A stretch of 64,000 bases of DNA from Ruegeria atlantica (GTDB taxonomy: Bacteria; Pseudomonadota; Alphaproteobacteria; Rhodobacterales; Rhodobacteraceae), in the NCBI RefSeq assembly GCF_013032505.1, contig NZ_WQCG01000001.1, forward strand, positions 806,001 to 870,000. The letters are read 5' to 3'. Below, piece by piece: positions 54,656 to 63,817 of the stretch. The notes beneath the pieces were generated by a model, which searched no databases, was not told the origin of the DNA, and saw only the letters and a program-made list of their open reading frames with translations. Within the stretch, counting starts at the first letter, position 1. Each line of letters opens with the position of its first letter. The position numbers and the translations under genes are program-made.

Positions 54656-54811
54656 GATTAAAAGCTACGAAAGACCCCTGCCCGCCTCAACTCAAGTTCT
54701 TCTGACAAGACCAACTGGACACTGGTTTGCTACGCAGCATTCATCAATGTGGGCGGGTTGCCGCCATTCGCCACAGCAGGATCGAATGACGGCTTTGGTG
54801 CGATGTTCGTT

Positions 54812-57202
54812 TTAGGCCGAGCGCGCCAAATTACCGCGGCTCACATATTTCCCGACAGTCAATCCGTTTACCTTTTCGACGATGGCATCGGCGTCGATGC
54901 CATGATGGCGGTAGAGGTCGCCAATCGTGCCGGTTTGGCCGAAGTGTTCAACACCCATCGGGATGGTCTGATGGCCAGCAACAGAGCCAAGCCAGGACAG
55001 CGTCGCCGGGTGACCATCAATGACGGTGATGACTTTGCAATGAGGCGGAAGGTCACTCATCAGGGTCCCGATATGGCACTGCGCAGACTTATTCCCGCGA
55101 GACCGGGCACGTTGGGCAGCGGTCCAACCTGCGTTGAGCCGATCAGCCGAGGTCACTGCCAGCACACCGACGTCCCTGCGCCCCTCTCCGATCACCCCAG
55201 CCGCCTTGATCGCCTCGGGGGCGACAGCGCCCTGATAGGCAATGACGATCTCGCAGTTCGGTCCGGGTTTACGTAACCAATAGGCCCCGTCGATAGCCCC
55301 TTGTTTGAACGCGTCGTCATGGCGCTTGCCGGGTTGCTCGATCGGGTTGGTGGTCAGGCGGAGATAAACCGAGCCTCCTGTTTCGTCACGTAACCATGTG
55401 CGCTCACAGGGATCACCCTCTCCATCGCGTTGAAGATAGTCGAAGGCCCATTTCATTATCACTGCAAGCTCATCAGCAAAGGCAGGCTCGAACGAGGCAA
55501 GCCCATCCTGGCTCATCCCGATCAGAGGTGAGCCGACCGATTGGTGCGCTCCGCCTTCCGGGGCCAGCGTGACGCCAGAGGGGGTGCCCACCAAGATGAA
55601 CCGGGCATCTTGGTAGCAAGCGTAGTTTAGCGCATCCAGGCCGCGCGCCACGAAGGGATCATAGACGGTGCCGATGGGGATCAACCGCTTGCCGAAGATC
55701 GAATGCGACAGGCCAGCGGCGCCCAGAAGCAGCATCAGATTCATCTCGGCGATGCCCAGCTCGATATGCTGTCCTTCCGGCGTGAATTCCCATTTGGCAG
55801 TCGACGGGATGCGGTTTTCGACAAAAGCATCTGCCTGTTCGGACCGGGCGAAAAGCTTGCGCCGGTTCACCCAAGGTCCAAGGTTGGTGGTCCCCGTTAC
55901 ATCCGGGGACGTGGTGACGATCCGGGCAGCCAGATCACTGTTCCCCTTCGAGAGTTCGTCGAGGATCTTGCCAAAGGCCATCTGGGTCGAGGTCTCACGG
56001 GAGGTATCAATTTCGATGGCGGGCACGGCAAGCTTGTCATCGTGATACCGCCGGATGCCTTTGGCAAAAAAGGGAACCTTGGTCAGGAAGTCACGCACTG
56101 CGGAGGGGTTTTCGACCGTGGCCAGAGGCTCCCACTCATCGCCTGTTGCCACGCCCATATGCTGTTGCCAGGTGGTGAATTGCGCATTGTTCATCAGCCC
56201 CCCATGATTGTCCTTGTGGCCGGCAATGGGCGTACCCCACCCTTTCACCGTGTAAGCCAAGAAACAGGTAGGGCGGTCGTGATCGATGGCATCAAAGGTT
56301 TCCGCCATGGTCTGGACGCAGTTACCGCCGAGGTTTTCCATCAGGTCAGCCAGTTCGTCGTCGCTGTGCCTTTCGATCAGGGCAGAGACATCGCCCTGGT
56401 CTCCAAGATCATCCATTAACCGCTTGCGCCAGACTGCTCCGCCCATAAACGTCAGCGCCGAATACTCCTGGTTGGGACAGGCGTCGATCCAGTCGCGCAA
56501 TTTGTCGCCGCCCGGCTCCTCAAAGGCCGCGCGCTGCAATGCCCCGTGCTTCACCCGCACCACGTCCCATCCGAAGGCATCGAAAATCTTCTCGATCCGT
56601 GCAAACAGCCCTTCGCGCACGATCCCGTCCAGCGACTGCCGGTTGTAATCGATGATCCACCACGTGTTGCGCAGGTCGTTTTTCCATCCCTCCTGCAGGG
56701 CCTCATAGATGTTGCCCTCATCCAGTTCGGCATCGCCCACCAACGCAACCATGCGCCCCATCGGGGCATCGCTTCCCCAGCTCTTGGCATTGATGTAATC
56801 CTGGATAATCGAGGCGAAAGAGGTGATCGCAACACCCAGTCCGACCGAGCCGGTCGAGAAGTCCACATCGTCTGTATCCTTGGTCCGACTGGGATAGGAC
56901 TGCACCCCGCCAAAGCCCCGGAAGTTCTCCATTTTCTCGCGTGTCTGGTTGCCCATCAGGTATTGCATTGCGTGAAAGACCGGTGATGCATGAGGCTTGA
57001 CGGCCACGCGGTCCTCAGGCTTCAGGGCCGAGAAGTAGAGCGCCGTCATGATCGACACCATCGAGGCCGACGAAGCCTGGTGCCCACCGACCTTGATACC
57101 GTCCACCTTTGGGCGCACGTGATTGGCGTGGTGGATCATCCAATGTGAAAGCCACAAAAGGCGTTGTTCGATGGTCTTCAGGTGGGTGATGTCCGTGGGC
57201 AT
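54812..57202 (-). CDS. mdeB: homodimeric pyruvate dehydrogenase E1-like / 2-ketobutyrate dehydrogenase (MdeB-like)
   Basis: A 796-residue thiamine-diphosphate enzyme of the AceE/transketolase type. The N-terminus has HHANHVRPKVDGIKVGGHQ; the TPP/metal motif is GDAELDEGNIYEAL with DYN downstream; TPEGQHIELGIAEMN belongs to the pyrimidine domain. It is shorter than AceE of enterobacteria (about 890). In Pseudomonas putida a homologue, MdeB, lies next to methionine gamma-lyase and handles 2-ketobutyrate, and the same gene order is seen here. ATG 57202 has AAGGAGAG upstream. No E2 or E3 gene is in the window. Confidence 0.85.
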   Translation of the reverse strand: MPTDITHLKTIEQRLLWLSHWMIHHANHVRPKVDGIKVGGHQASSASMVSIMTALYFSALKPEDRVAVKPHASPVFHAMQYLMGNQTREKMENFRGFGGVQSYPSRTKDTDDVDFSTGSVGLGVAITSFASIIQDYINAKSWGSDAPMGRMVALVGDAELDEGNIYEALQEGWKNDLRNTWWIIDYNRQSLDGIVREGLFARIEKIFDAFGWDVVRVKHGALQRAAFEEPGGDKLRDWIDACPNQEYSALTFMGGAVWRKRLMDDLGDQGDVSALIERHSDDELADLMENLGGNCVQTMAETFDAIDHDRPTCFLAYTVKGWGTPIAGHKDNHGGLMNNAQFTTWQQHMGVATGDEWEPLATVENPSAVRDFLTKVPFFAKGIRRYHDDKLAVPAIEIDTSRETSTQMAFGKILDELSKGNSDLAARIVTTSPDVTGTTNLGPWVNRRKLFARSEQADAFVENRIPSTAKWEFTPEGQHIELGIAEMNLMLLLGAAGLSHSIFGKRLIPIGTVYDPFVARGLDALNYACYQDARFILVGTPSGVTLAPEGGAHQSVGSPLIGMSQDGLASFEPAFADELAVIMKWAFDYLQRDGEGDPCERTWLRDETGGSVYLRLTTNPIEQPGKRHDDAFKQGAIDGAYWLRKPGPNCEIVIAYQGAVAPEAIKAAGVIGEGRRDVGVLAVTSADRLNAGWTAAQRARSRGNKSAQCHIGTLMSDLPPHCKVITVIDGHPATLSWLGSVAGHQTIPMGVEHFGQTGTIGDLYRHHGIDADAIVEKVNGLTVGKYVSRGNLARSA

Positions 57203-57212
57203 GAGGCTCTCC

Positions 57213-58415
57213 TTATTCGGCGGCGTGATGCAGGGGGCGAGGCAAGGCTTGATCCAGGTCGGCAATAATATCCGCGACATCCTCCAACCCGACTGACAGG
57301 CGGATCAGCCCGTCACTTATACCGTGTTCTGCGCGCTCTTCGGGCGTATAGGTCGAATGGGTCATCGAAGCCGGATGCTGGATCAGCGTTTCGGCATCGC
57401 CAAGAGAAACCGCCCGCTGTATCATGTTCAGATTGTTCATGAACTCAACGCCAGCCGCCATGCCACCGTCGACTTCGAAGGCAATCATTGCACCGGGTTT
57501 GGACATTTGGCGCGTGGCAAGTGCATGTTGGGCAAAGCTTTCCAACCCGGGGAAATGCACGGCACGCACCGACGGGTGATTTTGGAGGTAGTCGGCAGCA
57601 ATCTGGGCCGAAACGCAATGGCGCTCCATCCGCAGCGACAGGGTTTTCAACCCGCGCAGGATCAGCATTGCGTTGAACGGCGCCATGACAGCGCCAGTCA
57701 TGTCTTTCATTCCAACAAGCCGGATCTCGGTGATCTGTTCGGTTGTTCCAGCAACCAGCCCGGCGACCACGTCGCCATGTCCACCAAGGTATTTGGTGGC
57801 AGAATGCACCACGAGATCTGCACCCAGCTCAATCGGCCGTGTCAGAAAGGGGGTGGCATAGGTGTTGTCGACGACCACCTGTGCCCCGGCCTCATGCGCG
57901 ATTGCGGCGGTGGCCGCGATGTCGACCAATCGCATATTTGGGTTGGCCGGCGTTTCGAAATAGACCACTCGCGTTTGCTCTGAAATCACCGCGCGCAGGT
58001 TTTCGGGATCGGTCATATCCACATGGGTGATCGTCACTCCCCATTTCTCCAGCCCATGCCGCATGAAAGCGAAGGTGCAACCATAAAGGGTTTTGTCCAC
58101 GATCACCTCGTCCCCGGGGGACAACAAGGTCCACAACACAGCGGTGATCGCCCCCATGCCTGATGACAGGGCTAGCCCTGCTTCGGCTCCTTCAAGAGTC
58201 GCGATACGGCTTTCAAGCAGATCACAGGTCGGGTTCGAAATACGGCTGTAGATATGCCCTTGGCGTTCACCAGCGAACATCTCGCCACCGGCCTCGGCGG
58301 TCTCAAACGCGAAGGTCGATGTCAGATGCAGAGGCGGCGTCAGCGCGCCTTCGTTCTGCTGGGGGTCATAGGCGTGATGGATGGCGCGGGTGGCGAAGCC
58401 TTTGGGTGAGTTCAT
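57213..58415 (-). CDS. mdeA: L-methionine gamma-lyase
   Basis: A 400-residue PLP enzyme of the Cys/Met metabolism family. The cofactor lysine is in HSATKYLGGHGDVV; YSRISNPTCDLLE is the N-terminal active-site loop. The cysteine in YGCTFAF matches the position that distinguishes methionine gamma-lyase from cystathionine lyases. The enzyme splits methionine to methanethiol, ammonia and 2-ketobutyrate; the next gene would use the last. ATG 58415 has GAGAGG upstream. Methanethiol release also links this locus to marine sulfur metabolism. Confidence 0.88.
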   Translation of the reverse strand: MNSPKGFATRAIHHAYDPQQNEGALTPPLHLTSTFAFETAEAGGEMFAGERQGHIYSRISNPTCDLLESRIATLEGAEAGLALSSGMGAITAVLWTLLSPGDEVIVDKTLYGCTFAFMRHGLEKWGVTITHVDMTDPENLRAVISEQTRVVYFETPANPNMRLVDIAATAAIAHEAGAQVVVDNTYATPFLTRPIELGADLVVHSATKYLGGHGDVVAGLVAGTTEQITEIRLVGMKDMTGAVMAPFNAMLILRGLKTLSLRMERHCVSAQIAADYLQNHPSVRAVHFPGLESFAQHALATRQMSKPGAMIAFEVDGGMAAGVEFMNNLNMIQRAVSLGDAETLIQHPASMTHSTYTPEERAEHGISDGLIRLSVGLEDVADIIADLDQALPRPLHHAAE

Positions 58416-58500
58416 GGCAACCTCTCTCATGGTGTTTGAGGCAGGATGCGTTGTATTGGCAGGGGAGTGATTGCGAATTATGCTGCGGCGGGAATGAATT

Positions 58501-58517
58501 TTGGCATTATCTGCCAA
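58501..58517. promoter_or_regulatory. Lrp-type palindrome in the mde intergenic region
   Basis: TTGGCA-TTATC-TGCCAA is a perfect 6-5-6 inverted repeat, 12 bases upstream of the Lrp gene start. A second TATTGGCAG arm lies at 58454-58462 and mirrors CTGCCAATA at 58511-58519. The pair fits binding by an oligomeric Lrp protein between the divergent genes. Confidence 0.6.
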
Positions 58518-58529
58518 TAAGGGGGTGAA

Positions 58530-58988
58530 ATGGACGCCAAAGACCGACAGATCATACGCGCCCTGCAGGCAAATGGGCGTATGACCAATCAGGACCTCGC
58601 TGCCGCAGTCAACTTGTCGCCGTCGCCCTGCCTGCGCCGCTTGCGCAACCTCGAGGAAAGCGGCACGCTCCGGGGATTCAGCGCCGAGGTGGACGCGAAA
58701 GCCTATGGGCTGCCGATCACGGTCTTTGTGCGCATCCGGTTGGAGCGCCACAATGAAGACGATGTACGGCGCTTCGAAAGCAGGATCCATGCGATTGACG
58801 AAGTGCTTGAGTGCCATGTCCTGACCGGAGCCTCTGATTATCAGTTGCGGGTGGTGGTCCCCGGGCTGGATGCCTATGAGGATTTCATCCGCCATCGCAT
58901 CCATCCCATCGGAGGCATTGCCTCAATCGATACCAGTTTCGTTTATTCTACCGTAAAGAAGACCAACGTGTTTCCAGCAATCGACTGA
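58530..58988 (+). CDS. mdeR: Lrp/AsnC-family regulator of methionine degradation
   Basis: A 152-residue Lrp/AsnC protein. The winged helix-turn-helix is DAKDRQIIRALQANGRMT through LAAAVNLSPSPCLRRL, followed by the RAM ligand domain with HVLTGASDYQLRVVV. It is divergent from the methionine gamma-lyase gene, as mdeR is in P. putida. It likely activates the lyase operon in response to methionine. ATG 58530 has a GGGGG run upstream. Confidence 0.85.
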   Translation: MDAKDRQIIRALQANGRMTNQDLAAAVNLSPSPCLRRLRNLEESGTLRGFSAEVDAKAYGLPITVFVRIRLERHNEDDVRRFESRIHAIDEVLECHVLTGASDYQLRVVVPGLDAYEDFIRHRIHPIGGIASIDTSFVYSTVKKTNVFPAID

Positions 58989-58989
58989 C

Positions 58990-59170
58990 CGCCCCTATAG
59001 CGGCGGCCATATCCATTCAATGCAGGTGGCCCGGGGAATTGGCACAATCTGTTCCTGAAGAAGGCACGCCATTTGATCGTGTGAACTTCGGGGCACAGGT
59101 GGTTCGCATGACGGATAATCTGGTGCAACGGCCACATTAGGCGATGCCAGACAGTGCTAAGTTGCTTTGC
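58990..59170 (-). pseudogene. decayed N-terminal fragment of an E1-like gene
   Basis: On the minus strand an open stretch reads LSTVWHRLMWPLHQIIRHAN, then HLCPEVHTIK. It aligns with the MdeB-like N-terminus LKTIEQRLLWLSHWMIHHAN HVRPKVDGIK, with about half of the residues identical. Similarity is lost after the lysine, and there is no start codon context or downstream gene body. It appears to be the remains of a second E1-like gene. The rest of the gap up to 59280 shows nothing else. Confidence 0.5.
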
Positions 59171-59280
59171 GCGGGCCCCCATGCTCGCTGTCTCCGCGGA
59201 AAATCGTTGTCTTTCAATCATTGGCGGTGAAATCTAAGACCTTTTTACTTAAGCCTGCAGTCGAACGCCGCCTCTGCAAT

Positions 59281-60294
59281 TCAGAAGCCTTCCAGCACGA
59301 TCTTGCCCTTGGCCTTGCCGCTTTCCAGCAGCGCATGGGCGCGGGTCAGGTTGGCAGCATTGACTGTGCCATAGGTCTCGGTTGCTGTGGATTTGACCTT
59401 GCCGCTGTCGATCAGCCCGGCGACTTCGTTCAGAATGCCGCTTTGCCGCGCAATGTCACCCGTTTCGAACAAGGACCGAGTGTACATGAACTCCCAATGG
59501 ATCGAGACCGACTTCTGCTTGAATGGCATGATGTCAAAATTCTCGGGATCATCGATCAGGCCGAACCGGCCTTGGGGGGCAATGAACTCGGCAATTTGCT
59601 GGACATAGTTTTCCGAATAATTGGTCGAAAAGACAAAGGCTGGCGCCCCAATGCCAAGGGCCTCGATCTGCTCGGGCAGCGGTTTGGAGTGGTCCACGAC
59701 AAAGTCGGCCCCCAAACCTTTGACCCAGTCCTGCGTTTCAGGGCGCGAGGCTGTTGCGATTACGACCATATCGGTCAACGCCTTCAAAAGCTGAATGGCG
59801 ATCGAGCCGACACCCCCGGCGCCACCGATGATGACAATGGCATTGGCCGCTCCAGCAATAGGTTGGGTGACATCGATACGGTCGAACAGCATTTCATAAG
59901 CTGTCAGCGTCGTCAGGGGCAGAGCTGCTGCCGACGCCGTATCGATTGACGCTGGCGCTTGTCCAACGATGCGTTCGTCAACAAGATGATATTCGGAATT
60001 CGTGCCCGGGCGGTTGATCGCACCCGCATACCAAACCTTATCGCCCACCTTGAAGCGGTTAACGTCCCCTCCAACGGCAACGACTTCGCCTGCAGCATCC
60101 CAACCCAGAATGGCGGGCGTGTCGCCTTCTGGAGCGCGGCGCTGGCGGATTTTGGTGTCTACTGGGTTGACAGAAACCGCCTGCACCTGGACCAGAAGGT
60201 CGTGGCCAGTGGCAACGGGGTCTGCGGCTTCGAAATCAATTAGCGCATCGGTGCGGTCAATCGGTCCGGAGCTTTTGTATCCTACGGCTTTCAT
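59281..60294 (-). CDS. zinc-type alcohol dehydrogenase/quinone oxidoreductase family protein
   Basis: A 337-residue medium-chain dehydrogenase/reductase. The N-terminal part (VSVNPVDTKIRQR, then LGWDAAGEVVAVG) and the NADPH motif GGAGGVGSIAIQLL match zinc-binding-dehydrogenase quinone reductases. Zinc-ligand cysteines are absent. The ATG at 60294 has AGAGGA at good spacing; ATG 60300 is possible. It forms an operon with the ABM gene 80 bases upstream. Confidence 0.85.
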   Translation of the reverse strand: MKAVGYKSSGPIDRTDALIDFEAADPVATGHDLLVQVQAVSVNPVDTKIRQRRAPEGDTPAILGWDAAGEVVAVGGDVNRFKVGDKVWYAGAINRPGTNSEYHLVDERIVGQAPASIDTASAAALPLTTLTAYEMLFDRIDVTQPIAGAANAIVIIGGAGGVGSIAIQLLKALTDMVVIATASRPETQDWVKGLGADFVVDHSKPLPEQIEALGIGAPAFVFSTNYSENYVQQIAEFIAPQGRFGLIDDPENFDIMPFKQKSVSIHWEFMYTRSLFETGDIARQSGILNEVAGLIDSGKVKSTATETYGTVNAANLTRAHALLESGKAKGKIVLEGF

Positions 60295-60375
60295 ATTCAT
60301 GTCCTCTTGGATGCGGTGTCAGAGTTGGCGACTGTTTTTGGGTGGCGGAGGGCTTCCCCCACCGCCCGAGGGGCC

Positions 60376-60666
60376 TTAGGCGATCACGCTCATTTCGTTC
60401 AGCGTGAATTCAGCAACGGCGCCCTCTGTGGCTGCCATGTAGGCCGCCAGATGTGGTGCGCTCATGTGGGTCTGCCACAGTTCACGGCTCTCCCAGTTTT
60501 CATAAAACATGAAATGCGCCGGGTTTTCGTTGTCCTGATGCAGATCGTAGTTGATGCAGCCATCCTCGGCGCGGGTGATATCAATCAGCTTTTCAAGCTC
60601 GGCCTTCACAAGATCGATCTGGTCGGGATTGGCTTTGATGTTAGCAACGATGGTCAGTTTCGACAT
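60376..60666 (-). CDS. antibiotic biosynthesis monooxygenase (ABM) domain protein
   Basis: A 96-residue ABM-fold protein starting MSKLTIVANIKANPDQIDLVK with the conserved EDGCINYDLHQD and FYENWESRELWQTH. Members are small cofactor-free monooxygenases or quinol-handling proteins. Its pairing with a quinone oxidoreductase-like gene suggests quinone or reactive carbonyl detoxification. The LysR gene is divergent and probably regulates it. Confidence 0.85.
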   Translation of the reverse strand: MSKLTIVANIKANPDQIDLVKAELEKLIDITRAEDGCINYDLHQDNENPAHFMFYENWESRELWQTHMSAPHLAAYMAATEGAVAEFTLNEMSVIA

Positions 60667-60771
60667 TGTTATATTCCTTTCGGTGCGTCGATTGCTTGAG
60701 CGGAATATACTGCTGTGATAATCCCGGATAAACACGCATGTCGCGAAAATATAATTCGGAAATTACGTATA

Positions 60772-61665
60772 ATGTTGATCGACAATATCCGCCTGTTTTT
60801 GAAGATTGCCGAAAAAGGCAGCATGGTGGCTGCGGGCCGCGAAATGGGACTGTCAGCAACAACGGTATCCGAGCGGCTTGCGGCGCTCGAAGCCCACTAT
60901 GGCGTTGTTCTGTTTAATCGAACAACACGCTCCCTCAGCCTGACCGATGAAGGGCGCACCCTTATTGAGGGTGCAAAGGTGGTGTTGGCAGAGGTGGAAG
61001 ACTTGGACGCGCGTATTCGCCATGGAGCGGAGGCCATTTCGGGGCCCATCCGTATTAGCGCGCCCGTTGATCTTGGGCGGAGCATTATTTCCGAGGTGAT
61101 CGCCCGTTTCACCGAGAAGCATCCGGCGGTTTCGGTCGAGTTGTCCTTGTCAGATGGATACGTGGATATGGTCGGTGAAGGGTTCGATTTGGCCCTCAGA
61201 TTTGGAACAGTGACCGATAGCACTCTGCGCGTACGAAGGTTGGGAGCATACAGGCGCGTTGTGTGTGCAGGTCCGGCCTACCTTAAAGCGCACGGCATAC
61301 CTCGGAAGCCGTCCGACCTTTCGGATCACAATTGCCTGGTCATGCGGTTTGGTAGAACTCTGGATAATGTTTGGCGTTTCGGGACTGGCAAGGCGTCACA
61401 AGTCGTGACAGTGCGTGGAAATAAGATCGTCAATGATGGCTCATTGGTGCGCCACTGGGCCTTGGCGGGGCATGGCATTATCCTGAAGTCCGAGCTTGAT
61501 GTGGACGCCGATCTGAAAGCAGGAAAGTTGATTGCCTTACTGGAAGATCATGCCTCGCCCGCGAACCCCTTGCAGATGATGTATCCCCCAGGCCGTGCGC
61601 AGCCACGGCGTGTACAAGCACTTGCCGAAGAGCTGACTAATGCCATGGCACGGGCTTCGGCTTAA
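60772..61665 (+). CDS. LysR-family transcriptional regulator
   Basis: A 297-residue LysR protein. The helix-turn-helix is at MLIDNIRLFLKIAEKGSMVA through LSATTVSERLAALEA, followed by the effector-binding domain (GPIRISAPVDLGRSII). The ATG at 60772 gives the standard N-terminus although its ribosome binding site is weak. It is divergent from the ABM/oxidoreductase operon, with about 105 bases between the starts, which is the normal LysR target arrangement. Confidence 0.88.
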   Translation: MLIDNIRLFLKIAEKGSMVAAGREMGLSATTVSERLAALEAHYGVVLFNRTTRSLSLTDEGRTLIEGAKVVLAEVEDLDARIRHGAEAISGPIRISAPVDLGRSIISEVIARFTEKHPAVSVELSLSDGYVDMVGEGFDLALRFGTVTDSTLRVRRLGAYRRVVCAGPAYLKAHGIPRKPSDLSDHNCLVMRFGRTLDNVWRFGTGKASQVVTVRGNKIVNDGSLVRHWALAGHGIILKSELDVDADLKAGKLIALLEDHASPANPLQMMYPPGRAQPRRVQALAEELTNAMARASA

Positions 61666-62107
61666 GCCCTTTGGCACATACCACAATTGCGATGCTTGCC
61701 GCAGTTAAACCGAACCAACCCAAAGGCCCGTTTTGCTTGCCTTGCCTGTTTTGACAGTGCCTCTCAGATATGTACTTGTCTCATGGCCCGCAAAACAGTG
61801 AACTCAATCTTCCGCCCTTTGCGTGAGCAAATCGGACCACTGAAAGAAGAATGTCCAAGGTCGGCTAAGGGCCGAGAGCGCTAGTTGACCGCCGGGAGCC
61901 GAGTAGCTGGTTTGCCCGCAAAGCGAACGTTCAAGCAAGTTGCAACGAACGGCCGCAATGCGGACAAAGCTGCCGTTCACTGCGGTGTCGAGTTGGGGGC
62001 CGCGTGAACGACAGCTTTGCTACCCAAAGGCTGAATTCGAAAGTCGTTTCTTTTCAATTGTGGAGTTTGTCAACGAAGACCCGCAATTTGCGGGCCCCTT
62101 TTTGCAG
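61666..62107. other. 442-base gap without a recognisable gene
   Basis: I find no gene that I recognise here. A 33-codon frame at 61783-61884 (starting MARKTVNSIFRPLREQ) is basic and unsupported. AAAGCTGCCGTTCACTGC and the later ACGACAGCTTTGC suggest short dispersed repeat-like DNA. Confidence 0.5.
62080..62103 (+). terminator. intrinsic terminator-like hairpin
   Basis: CCCGCA and TGCGGG pair around ATT, and a five-T run follows shortly after on the plus strand. It lies just beyond the 3' end of the convergent sulfatase gene, where it could stop plus-strand transcription. Confidence 0.6.
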
Positions 62108-63817
62108 TCAATCTCCCCAATCAAAATCCATCATTTCGAAGCTGGGCTGACGCTGAATAAACTCCTGCACGGTTACCGGCAGGCCTTGCAGATTTCGTTC
62201 AAGCCTGTCCGCAATTGCAAGAGTTTCTGGACGGGCGTTTGATAACCCTGTCAGAGGAATTCCACGTGCGTTTGGTTTATCGGGATACTGTTCTTTCAGC
62301 AGCTCGTGCCGCATACGCATCATCTTGAATTGTCCAAGAGTGTGAATGAGAGGAACCAAGTGGGGACTTTCTTCGTGTGGATCTTGGTAAAGGTCGTAGT
62401 ATGACGCACCGATACCAGATGCGGCGCCCGGGTCCGCTGATATCCAATGCTGCTTGTAACGCCCTTTCACAGTAGCCGCGAGTGTGTGACCTTGGTAAAT
62501 ATGCACCCAATCACGGCGCGAGAAAGTATCTCCGTTCAACAGCAATGAGCTCTGGTCGACGCCATCGATAACGCGGTCGCGAGGGATGTGATCTGTTGCT
62601 CCGGCAATAGTTGCGAAGGTTGTAAACAAATCTGTGACATGTACCATGTCGCCGACCAATTGACCGCCATCAATCGTACCGGGCCACCACGCAAACGCCG
62701 GCACACGAACGCCGCCTTCGGTAAAATCGCCTTTACCACCTGAAAACATGATTTGCGTCATGCCCCACCCTGGCGGAGGATTGTGAACCATTGGTCCATT
62801 GTCCGCCATCGCCACGAAGATTGTGTTCTCGGCGATACCAAGGCTCTCAAGTTCATCCATCACTTGACCCACGAATAGATCAAGCCTGTGATATGCCTCA
62901 GCGACTTTGCCACCATTCAATGTGTTTCGTTCGATATCCGGTTGAAGGAAATTCAGCCAATTAGGCCAATACTGTACGTAGAATGGTTTTTCGGCTTCAG
63001 CGTTCCGTCGGATGAAGTTGATCATCCTGTCTTGGCTTTCGGGATCGACTTTGGAATACCATTCGTTGTTAGGTAATCCCCATTCTTCCCCTAGTTCGCC
63101 TTTTCGTCCGTCAATCGTCTGAACCCAACCTTCAGGAAGAAGACCCGGATCATCTAACTTGTATGGATCTTCTGGACCAATATTGGGGAACCCAAGCGTT
63201 GCATTGGCAGCGGAACCCATAGCGTCATAGAGAGATGTTATTTGGTTCATCGGGGTGAAAAGAGCTTCGTCGAAACCTTGGTTGTGCAAGTAGCTTTCTT
63301 CGATGTCCCCCAGATGCCCTTTTCCATAGTGCGCAGTTGCATAGCCAACTTCGGACAGTACTTCGGCAATCGTAACCTCGTCACCTCGTAGCCCCGCGTA
63401 CTCATGGGGCATCCCCACAACACCCATGCCATGTCTGACAGGGATGCGACCTGTTAGAAATGCGGCTCGAGTTGGAGTGCAAGACGGCTCAGAGTACATC
63501 CGAGTGAAGTTAATTCCTTCGGCCGCCATTTCGTTTAGATTAGGCGTCGAAAACCCAAGAGTTTGTTGAATCCCCGGAAAGCCCACGATGCCAAACGGCT
63601 GATCGTCCCAAAGAATATAGACGATGTTTGGTGGCCGCCCGTGTTCTTCTTTGAGTTCCGCCAATCTCGTTTGAATGGCTGCGTCCTCTTCCGCCCAGCG
63701 ATCTCCATGCTGTGCATTTAGTACAAAAAACTCTGCATCGTGAATAATTTGGTTGTCTTGCCCCGCGGCGACAGATGCCCACATCGCTGCGGATGCGATC
63801 AGTACCTTCTTCATCAT
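62108..63817 (-). CDS. secreted arylsulfatase-family enzyme
   Basis: A 569-residue type I sulfatase with a signal peptide (MMKKVLIASAAMWASVAAG). The formylglycine motif is CTPTRAAFLTGR, a Cys-type site that needs maturation. Metal ligands fit YILWDDQ (Asp-Asp) and MADNGP (Asp-Asn); GKGHLGD provides the conserved Lys and His. It acts in the periplasm, most likely on a small sulfate ester or algal sulfated compound. ATG 63817 has GGGGGAC upstream. No formylglycine-generating enzyme gene lies in the window. Confidence 0.88.
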   Translation of the reverse strand: MMKKVLIASAAMWASVAAGQDNQIIHDAEFFVLNAQHGDRWAEEDAAIQTRLAELKEEHGRPPNIVYILWDDQPFGIVGFPGIQQTLGFSTPNLNEMAAEGINFTRMYSEPSCTPTRAAFLTGRIPVRHGMGVVGMPHEYAGLRGDEVTIAEVLSEVGYATAHYGKGHLGDIEESYLHNQGFDEALFTPMNQITSLYDAMGSAANATLGFPNIGPEDPYKLDDPGLLPEGWVQTIDGRKGELGEEWGLPNNEWYSKVDPESQDRMINFIRRNAEAEKPFYVQYWPNWLNFLQPDIERNTLNGGKVAEAYHRLDLFVGQVMDELESLGIAENTIFVAMADNGPMVHNPPPGWGMTQIMFSGGKGDFTEGGVRVPAFAWWPGTIDGGQLVGDMVHVTDLFTTFATIAGATDHIPRDRVIDGVDQSSLLLNGDTFSRRDWVHIYQGHTLAATVKGRYKQHWISADPGAASGIGASYYDLYQDPHEESPHLVPLIHTLGQFKMMRMRHELLKEQYPDKPNARGIPLTGLSNARPETLAIADRLERNLQGLPVTVQEFIQRQPSFEMMDFDWGD

